Shown one piece after another: positions 59,215 through 64,000 of a DNA stretch of 64,000 bases. The notes below the pieces were generated by a model. That model was not told where the DNA came from and did no database searches. It was given only the letters and a program-made list of their open reading frames with translations. Each line of letters begins with the position of its first letter. Positions within the stretch are counted from its first letter, which is position 1. A program made the position numbers and the translations under genes. Source of the DNA: Salinisphaera sp963835375 (GTDB lineage Bacteria > Pseudomonadota > Gammaproteobacteria > Nevskiales > Salinisphaeraceae); assembly GCA_963835375.1 (NCBI GenBank), contig CAWIGB010000007.1:1-64000 (forward strand), in the 5' to 3' direction.

Positions 59215-59844
59215 TCAGCGCTCGGGCGGGCGCGGTGCGAACAGATGCGCGAGTTCGGCGGCCGCCGCGCCCGGGTCCGCCGCGGCGAACAGGCCGGCCG
59301 AAACGGCGACCAGATCGGCACCGGCCTCGATCAGCGCGGACGCATTGCCGGCGTGGATGCCACCAATGGCCACCACTGGTACGCCGAGCGCGCGGGCGGC
59401 GGTCAATACGCCGGGCTCGGCCGGCGGCGCATCGGGTTTGGTGGTGGAGCAGAAGAACCGGCCGAAGCTGACGTAACTGGCGCCCGCGGCAATGCCCGCC
59501 CGGGCCCGCTCGATCCGATCCTGGCAGCTGATGCCGATGATCGCGTGCGGCCCGAGTGCGGCGCGTGCCTGACGCACACTGCCGTCGGCCTGTCCCAGAT
59601 GCACGCCGTCGGCGCCGATATCCACGGCCAGGCGCCAGTCGTCGTTGACGATCAATTTCGCGTCGTGCGCGCGAGCCAGGGCCGCGAGCTCGGTCAACAG
59701 GCCACGATCCGGCGCCGATGTGCGCTTATCGCGGTATTGCAGCCAGACCGCACCGGCCGCAAGCACGGCCTGCACGGCTTCGAGCCGGTCGGCACCCAGG
59801 CTGGCCCGATCGTAGATGGCATAGACTCCGCGGGCACCGTTCAT
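59215..59844 (-). CDS. thiE: Thiamine-phosphate synthase
   Basis: Couples HMP-PP and HET-P to thiamine monophosphate. The 209-residue TIM-barrel protein has VWLQYRDKRTSAPD, LIVNDDWRLAVDIGADGVHLGQAD, the GISCQDRIERA strand, YVSFGRFFCSTTKPDAPP (the P-loop-like phosphate site) and VVAIGGIHAGNASALIEAGAD. All consensus ligands look present. Start overlaps the thiD stop by ATGA. The thiD-thiE-hemL order is conserved. Confidence 0.96.
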   Translation of the reverse strand: MNGARGVYAIYDRASLGADRLEAVQAVLAAGAVWLQYRDKRTSAPDRGLLTELAALARAHDAKLIVNDDWRLAVDIGADGVHLGQADGSVRQARAALGPHAIIGISCQDRIERARAGIAAGASYVSFGRFFCSTTKPDAPPAEPGVLTAARALGVPVVAIGGIHAGNASALIEAGADLVAVSAGLFAAADPGAAAAELAHLFAPRPPER

Positions 59845-60620
59845 GTTCGGCGTTCAAGCCAGCGGTCGGGGATGGACTGGCCCGAGCCGGCCGCGAATCC
59901 GTGTTCGAGTGTCCGCCATGTGTAGCTCTGTGCGTTTGCAACCGCCTCGATCAATGAGTCGCCGATCGCCAGCCGGGCCGCCAGGCTCGCGGCGAGGGTG
60001 CAGCCCGAACCGTGGAAGCGACCCGCTAGCCGAGGCCAGGCATAGCTTTCGATCCGGCCGTCGGGTCCGTACAGGCGATTGACGACTTCGCCTTCGCCCT
60101 CGTCGCCGCCGGTAATCAACGCATGACCGCCCGTGTCGGTCAGCATCGCGCCGCAGCGATCAATATCGCGCGTGTGGTCGCACAGCCGGCGGGCCTCGTC
60201 GGCGTTCGGCGTGATCACGGTCGCCCGCGCGAACAGATGATCGCGCAGCGCCCGGCCGACCGGATCGCCGGCCAGCTGGCCGCCGCCGGCCGCGACCAGC
60301 ACGGGGTCGACGACCAGCGGCACATCGGGCAGGCGGGCCGCCAGTTCGGCCACGATTCGCACCTGGCCGACGCTGGCCAGCACGCCGGTCTTGATCGCGG
60401 CAAAGCGCATGTCCTCGAGCAGCGTGTCGATACAGGCAGCGAAGAAATCCTCGGCGACCGGAACCACGCCGTAGACGTTGCGCGTGTCCTGACGGGTGAG
60501 CGCGGTGATCACCGAAGCCGAGTGGGCGCCCTGGGCGGCGACGGCCTCGATGTCGGCCTGCAGCCCCGCGCCGCCGCTCGGGTCGTGGCCGGACAGAATG
60601 AGAACGTTGGGACGTGTCAT
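59841..60620 (-). CDS. thiD: Hydroxymethylpyrimidine/phosphomethylpyrimidine kinase
   Basis: Phosphorylates HMP and HMP-P in thiamine synthesis and salvage. The 259-residue ribokinase-fold protein has LSGHDPSGGAGLQADIEA near the start, SVITALTRQDTRNVYG, AIKTGVLAS, VVDPVLVAAGG and the catalytic region FHGSGCTLAASLAA with the anion-hole Gly and base Cys typical of ThiD. The start at 60620 is preceded by repeat-like sequence. No TPP riboswitch was recognised upstream. Confidence 0.95.
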   Translation of the reverse strand: MTRPNVLILSGHDPSGGAGLQADIEAVAAQGAHSASVITALTRQDTRNVYGVVPVAEDFFAACIDTLLEDMRFAAIKTGVLASVGQVRIVAELAARLPDVPLVVDPVLVAAGGGQLAGDPVGRALRDHLFARATVITPNADEARRLCDHTRDIDRCGAMLTDTGGHALITGGDEGEGEVVNRLYGPDGRIESYAWPRLAGRFHGSGCTLAASLAARLAIGDSLIEAVANAQSYTWRTLEHGFAAGSGQSIPDRWLERRT

Positions 60621-60631
60621 GCAAGGCAGTT

Positions 60632-60655
60632 TAGGGCGTGTTGCGGCTCGGCGCG
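60632..60655. repeat. Repeat end (element F) upstream of thiD
   Basis: TAGGGCGTGTTGCGG starts at 60632, 11 bases before the thiD start in the upstream direction, matching the outer terminus of elements D and E. The partner end was not identified. Confidence 0.35.
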
Positions 60656-60699
60656 ACACTGTGGCCTGGAATCGATGGCGGCAGCCCCGTCGACGACTC

Positions 60700-61020
60700 G
60701 GCTGTATGGACCTCGGTCGCCGCCCCGTCTGCGCTTGCTCCTACTCGGCTGCGCGTAGGCCGGGGGGTTATGCACAATCTTTGAGCAGCTATTCGACGTC
60801 GGTCGTATATTTTTCACCGACGCTCCATTGCGCGGGGGGTTGGTTCGTAAGGTTATGTTTTTATTGTGTTGTGTCGCACTGGTTACAAAATCGCCGCTTT
60901 GTGTCATTCACCGGATTGACGGCCTCGAAGCGGGTTGCACATACGTATTTCCACAGAGTTATCCACAGGTTTTGTGAATGCATACGCTTTCGCGTTCCCA
61001 CTCAAGCGTTTAGGCCTTCA
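60700..61020. other. AT-richer gap with two perfect DnaA boxes
   Basis: TTATGCACA (60768-60776) and TTATCCACA (60959-60967) both fit the DnaA consensus TTATNCACA. Between them lie T-rich tracts (TATATTTTTC near 60809, TTATGTTTTTATTGTG near 60852) that are unusual for this genome. No gene is recognisable in the 550-base gap between thiD and cpdA. It could be a DnaA-binding locus (titration, reactivation or origin) or the regulatory region of thiD. dnaA, dnaN and gidA are not nearby. Confidence 0.4.
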
Positions 61021-61170
61021 GCGGCGCTGCGGCCGGCATCGAGAGCGGCGTCCGCGGGCTCTGTCAAGCTGTTGTTCATCGTCCAAAGGTCTGATAACGC
61101 AGTCAAACTCAGCGTGGGCCGCCGCAAGACCTTATGCGTCATCGTGTTTTTCATCGACCTCGCCGGCAGC

Positions 61171-61932
61171 TCAATCGATGGCTCCAGTAACTCGATGCAC
61201 GGTCGTGGTGATGGCGCCCTCGGCTTCGAGTCTGAGCACGCGGTATCCGGGGCCGCAATCGGTATCTTCCGCGAACTCAGGGCTGTGCGCTTTGAACTGG
61301 CGCATGGTCGAAGGGGTCGTCCAAACCGGGCGATTGTCGAAACGGCCTTCCCAGGCCTGGTGAACGTGGCCGCACAACAGGCCGCGAACATGCGCATGGC
61401 GGCGAAGAGTAGCGCGTAATGCGGCGCGGTCGGTCAGTCCGATGGCGTCGATCCAGGGGCTGCCGACGTCGACCGGGGGATGGTGTAGACAGATGATCGT
61501 GGGCGCAGGGTCGGCGGCGAGTTCAGTATCGAGCCGCGCCAATCCTGCTGCGCCGACGTGCCCGCTTTCGGTGCCGGCGCAATGGGTGGAGAGGCCGACC
61601 AGGCGCCAGCCGCTGACTTCCAGCACGTCGTGCACGATGGCTGAAGGCAAGTGGGCGGTCATGGCCACCGGATCATCGTGGTTGCCGGCGATGGCAAGCA
61701 CGGGGCAGTCGAGCGCGCCAAGTTCGGCGTCGAGCCAGCGATATCCAGGCGTGCTTTCGTCATCGACGAGGTCGCCACCGAGCACCAGGGCGTCAGCCTG
61801 CGGATAGAGGGCGACTGCCTCATTCAGGACCCGCTGGAAAGCCGCGGCCACGTTCCAGCCGTGCAACGTGGCGTCGGGACGGGCCAGCAGATGCGGATCG
61901 GTGATGTGCAGCAGGGTGATGTCGCGAGGCAT
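61171..61932 (-). CDS. cpdA: 3',5'-cyclic AMP phosphodiesterase CpdA
   Basis: Class III metallophosphoesterase that hydrolyses cAMP. The 253-residue product has the metal motifs ITDPHLL (D-x-H), VLGGDLVDDES, IAGNHDDP, the ICLHHPPVD motif and GLLCGHVHQAW, in the order typical of CpdA. The family motif TPSTMRQFKAHSPEF is also present. Cytosolic. Often encoded beside parE or nudF in relatives, here between a non-coding gap and a divergent methyltransferase pair. Confidence 0.93.
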   Translation of the reverse strand: MPRDITLLHITDPHLLARPDATLHGWNVAAAFQRVLNEAVALYPQADALVLGGDLVDDESTPGYRWLDAELGALDCPVLAIAGNHDDPVAMTAHLPSAIVHDVLEVSGWRLVGLSTHCAGTESGHVGAAGLARLDTELAADPAPTIICLHHPPVDVGSPWIDAIGLTDRAALRATLRRHAHVRGLLCGHVHQAWEGRFDNRPVWTTPSTMRQFKAHSPEFAEDTDCGPGYRVLRLEAEGAITTTVHRVTGAID

Positions 61933-61973
61933 GCGGTTTCCGCCGGATCGGCGTTTGGCGTACCCTGCCCATC

Positions 61974-62642
61974 ATGGCAGAGGAAGCAGAACCGGCGGCG
62001 GTCGATGCACGACTGCGCGCCTATATCGACGGCATCGGCAAGCGCGAACCGGCACATCTGGCGGCCAACCGGGGCGTGACCGAGGCTTCGGGCGCCGCGC
62101 ATCTCCAGGTCAGCCCGCGCCAGGGCCAGCTCATGGCACTGCTGGTGGCCCTGGCCGAGGCCCGGCGCGGTATCGAAATCGGCGTCTATGCCGGTTATTC
62201 GACGTTGTGGCTGGCGCAGGCGATCGGCCCGAGCGGACGCATCCTTGCCTGCGACCACGATGCTGAAATCACCGCGCGAGCGCAGACTGATTGGGCGGCG
62301 GCCGGCATGGCCGATCGCATCGACCTGCGGCTCGGCGACGCATTGACGACGCTCAACGCCGAGGTCGCGGCCGGCATGGCCGGGGCCTATGACTTCGCGT
62401 TCATCGATGCCGACAAATCGCGCTACCTCGATTACTACGAGCGTTGCCTGGCGCTGGTGCGCCCGGGCGGCCTGATCATGGCGGACAATACGCTCTGGTA
62501 TACCCGAGTGGCCGACCCGGCCTGCAACGACGACGAAACGGAAGCGATCCGGGCGTTCAATCGATATCTGGCGGACGATGAGCGCATCGACCTGTCCGTG
62601 CTCGTGCTGGGCGACGGCCTCACGCTGGCGCGCAAGCGATGA
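61974..62642 (+). CDS. SAM-dependent O-methyltransferase (CCoAOMT-like)
   Basis: A 222-residue class I methyltransferase. SAM motif I is RRGIEIGVYAGYSTLWLAQ, the acidic motif is ILACDHDAEI, the metal-site motif is FAFIDADKSRYLDYYE and the C-terminal GGLIMADNTLWYTRVAD segment resembles catechol or caffeoyl-CoA O-methyltransferases (divalent-metal dependent). The substrate is unknown. It begins 41 bases from the divergent cpdA start, and its stop overlaps the next gene's ATG (ATGA). Confidence 0.88.
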   Translation: MAEEAEPAAVDARLRAYIDGIGKREPAHLAANRGVTEASGAAHLQVSPRQGQLMALLVALAEARRGIEIGVYAGYSTLWLAQAIGPSGRILACDHDAEITARAQTDWAAAGMADRIDLRLGDALTTLNAEVAAGMAGAYDFAFIDADKSRYLDYYERCLALVRPGGLIMADNTLWYTRVADPACNDDETEAIRAFNRYLADDERIDLSVLVLGDGLTLARKR

Positions 62643-63250
62643 GTGGCATCGGCGATCTCTCGGCGGCCGAGCGCAACAAGCGCCCGATCTTCGACGCGCT
62701 GGCCGATTGGCTGGTCGATGCGACCGACGTGCTGGAGATCGGGGGCGGCGACGGCACGCACGCGCGTTACGCTCGACAGCGCTTGCCGCATGTTCGGTGG
62801 CAGACCAGCGAAGCGCCGGCGCATCTGCGGCGCCTGACCGCAGCGCTCGTCGATGCTCGCGACGACGAGCGGCTGCCACCGCCGCTGGCGCTGGATGTGC
62901 GCGGGGCCTGGCCGTCGGCGCGGTATGACGCCATCTATGCCGCCAATGTCGCCCACATCATGAGCGAAGATGACGTCGCGGCCTTGTGCGTCGGGGCCGG
63001 TCGGCAACTGACGGACGGTGGTCTGTTGTGTCTATACGGCCCGTTCTTCGACGAGGACGAGGCCCCCGGCGAAGGCAATCTGGCCTTTGATCGGGCGCTG
63101 CGCGCCCGGGATCCCGCGATGGGGATTCGGCGGCGTGAAGCCCTCGATGCGTTGGCCGCCGATCACGGCCTGTGCCGAATCGCCCGGCTCAGGATGCCAA
63201 GCGACAATCGCCTGCTGATCTGGCGTAAAGAGAGCGCCAGGGCCGGCTGA
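62639..63250 (+). CDS. DUF938 SAM-dependent methyltransferase
   Basis: A 203-residue protein of the DUF938 class, with the family start ERNKRPIFDALADWL, motif I VLEIGGGDGTHARYAR, YDAIYAANVAHIMSEDDVAAL and GGLLCLYGPFFDEDEAPGEGNLAFDRALRARDP, then GIRRREALDALAADHGL. Substrate unknown. Translationally coupled to the preceding O-methyltransferase. Its TGA stop falls at the edge of repeat element E. Confidence 0.88.
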   Translation: MSGIGDLSAAERNKRPIFDALADWLVDATDVLEIGGGDGTHARYARQRLPHVRWQTSEAPAHLRRLTAALVDARDDERLPPPLALDVRGAWPSARYDAIYAANVAHIMSEDDVAALCVGAGRQLTDGGLLCLYGPFFDEDEAPGEGNLAFDRALRARDPAMGIRRREALDALAADHGLCRIARLRMPSDNRLLIWRKESARAG

Positions 63251-63515
63251 GGTTTCGCACGAGTCGGGCCGAGGGCCGTTGTGCTTCAGGACGAGGTGCC
63301 GCGCGTTCGGCGCGGCCGATCCGCGCCGGCGAGCTGCCACGCGGGATTACGCGATGCGCGCCATCATCCTGCAGCGCTGCCCCTGAAAATCAGCCGGCTG
63401 CGTTTCGCGGCGTCGCTCGTCTGGGTGGGCGCGCCCCGCGATCCGCTATTGGCGCCCGGCCAGCCCCGATCCGGGGCGGCCATGCGGCGCTCGCTCACCC
63501 GTTCAACACGCCCTA
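63248..63515. repeat. Repeat element E between converging genes
   Basis: The right end TTCAACACGCCCTA (63502-63515) is the reverse complement of TAGGGCGTGTTGAA, matching the ends of D and F. The left side GAGGTTTCGCACGAG (63249-63263) matches GAGGTTTCATCCGAG in D. The outer TAG of the right end is the stop codon of the hydroxyacid dehydrogenase gene, and the TGA stop of the DUF938 gene touches the left side. No gene lies inside. Confidence 0.5.
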
Positions 63516-64000
63516 ATTCACCCGCCCCGAGTCATCGCCGGCGCGAAATGCCGCGATGTGGTCGGCGACGCCGTCGATTGCACGCTGGCGTGCCGCGCGG
63601 CTGGCCCAGGCCGTATGCGGGGTGATGATCAGATTCGCGGGCTTGTGCTCGATCAGCGGGTGACCGTCGCGCGGCGGTTCATTGTCCAGCACGTCGACGG
63701 CCGCACCGGCGATCACGCCGTTGTCGAGGGCATCGATCAGGGCATGCGAATCGATCACGCCGCCGCGGGCGGTGTTGATGACCACGGCACTGTTCTTCAT
63801 CCGGGCGAGGGCGGCGGCATCGATCAGGCCTCGGGTACGCTCGGTCAGCGGGCAGTGGAGGGTGAGGTAGTCGCTGGCCGCGAGCACTTCCTCGAAGGGC
63901 AGGCGATGCTCGCGCACGTGATCCGCCCCCGGGCGTTCCGCAATCAGCACACGCATGCCGAAAGCTTCGGCCAGGCGTGCGACCGCGGCACCGAGTTCAC
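63513..64000 (-). CDS. D-2-hydroxyacid dehydrogenase, C-terminal part (runs off the window)
   Basis: A partial NAD-dependent dehydrogenase resembling hydroxypyruvate reductase (HprA). The visible part reads GAAVARLAEAFGMRVLIAERPG (Rossmann region), HCPLTERTRGLIDAAALARMK, VINTARGGVIDSHAL with the catalytic Arg, VDVLDNEPPRDGHPL with Glu and NLIITPHTAWASRAARQ with the catalytic His. Everything from the SAM/NAD domain to the stop is normal. The frame remains open to the window edge, so the N-terminus is missing. The stop TAG is formed by repeat element E. Confidence 0.9.
   Translation of the reverse strand, partial: ELGAAVARLAEAFGMRVLIAERPGADHVREHRLPFEEVLAASDYLTLHCPLTERTRGLIDAAALARMKNSAVVINTARGGVIDSHALIDALDNGVIAGAAVDVLDNEPPRDGHPLIEHKPANLIITPHTAWASRAARQRAIDGVADHIAAFRAGDDSGRVN

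Noticed and set aside
56223..59471. 1082-codon plus-strand frame
   Set aside because: It is antisense to the LssY-type gene and hemL, rich in Arg, Gln, His and Gly, and shows no domain; a long shadow frame caused by high GC.
60621..61170. TPP riboswitch upstream of thiD
   Set aside because: No CUGAGA-type core or paired stems in the expected order were found.

Overview
The window is ordinary chromosome from a GC-rich (roughly 65% by eye) Gram-negative gammaproteobacterium. Several gene orders are gammaproteobacterial signatures: pilMNOPQ divergent from a PBP1A gene, rhlB divergent from trxA-rho, gmk-rpoZ-spoT-ridA-recG, ftsY-ftsE-ftsX-rpoH, pqiABC and thiD-thiE-hemL. The genus cannot be fixed from sequence alone. 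A Salinisphaera-like or related halotolerant lineage is a guess.

Layout. 0.3-5.4 kb: type IV pilus operon pilMNOPQ (minus strand). 5.9-12 kb: PBP1A, an uncharacterised conserved gene, a UspA protein, cysQ and rhlB. 12.4-15.8 kb: trxA and rho, with an IS4-family element inserted in the rho terminator. 15.9-19.4 kb: pqiABC envelope lipid-transport genes. 19.4-22 kb: citrate synthase and malic enzyme. 22.3-25 kb: rph-rdgB-hemW-CPXCG protein. 25.2-31.9 kb: yicC-gmk, rpoZ, spoT, ridA, recG. 32-37 kb: corA, comF and the biotin genes bioB, bioF (frameshifted) and bioD. 37-39.2 kb: SURF1 and cyoE. 39.2-44.9 kb: yqcC, a lytic transglycosylase lipoprotein, cysJI and a DUF2059 protein. 45-50 kb: a FabR/DesT-like TetR regulator, a frameshifted MscK channel and an IS481 relic. 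50.3-55.7 kb: opgD and ftsY-ftsE-ftsX-rpoH, with rpoH frameshifted. 55.7-60.6 kb: a DedA-PAP2-LssY fusion, hemL, thiE and thiD. 60.6-64 kb: an AT-richer gap with two perfect DnaA boxes, cpdA, two methyltransferases and the end of a D-2-hydroxyacid dehydrogenase.

Most of the window is housekeeping. The unusual material lies in three places. First, the intergenic gaps hold a family of degenerate short repeats with TAGGGC(C/G)TGTT ends; one copy has near-perfect 23-bp inverted termini, and several copies overlap the stop codons of neighbouring genes. Second, there are mobile-element traces: the IS4 copy brings its own terminator into rho's broken one, and an eroded IS481 transposase follows opgD. 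Third, some proteins deviate from family rules: Rho has a disordered Asn/Gly/Arg-rich N-terminal extension, the (p)ppGpp synthetase has QFND at the RxKD/ExDD switch, and the PAP2 domain of the LssY-type protein has lost its catalytic motifs.

Four genes (IS4 transposase, bioF, mscK, rpoH) each carry a frameshift of the same sense, repairable by removing one base. Because rpoH is hard to lose, assembly error should be excluded before calling any of them true pseudogenes. No rRNA, tRNA, CRISPR array or prophage was recognised.
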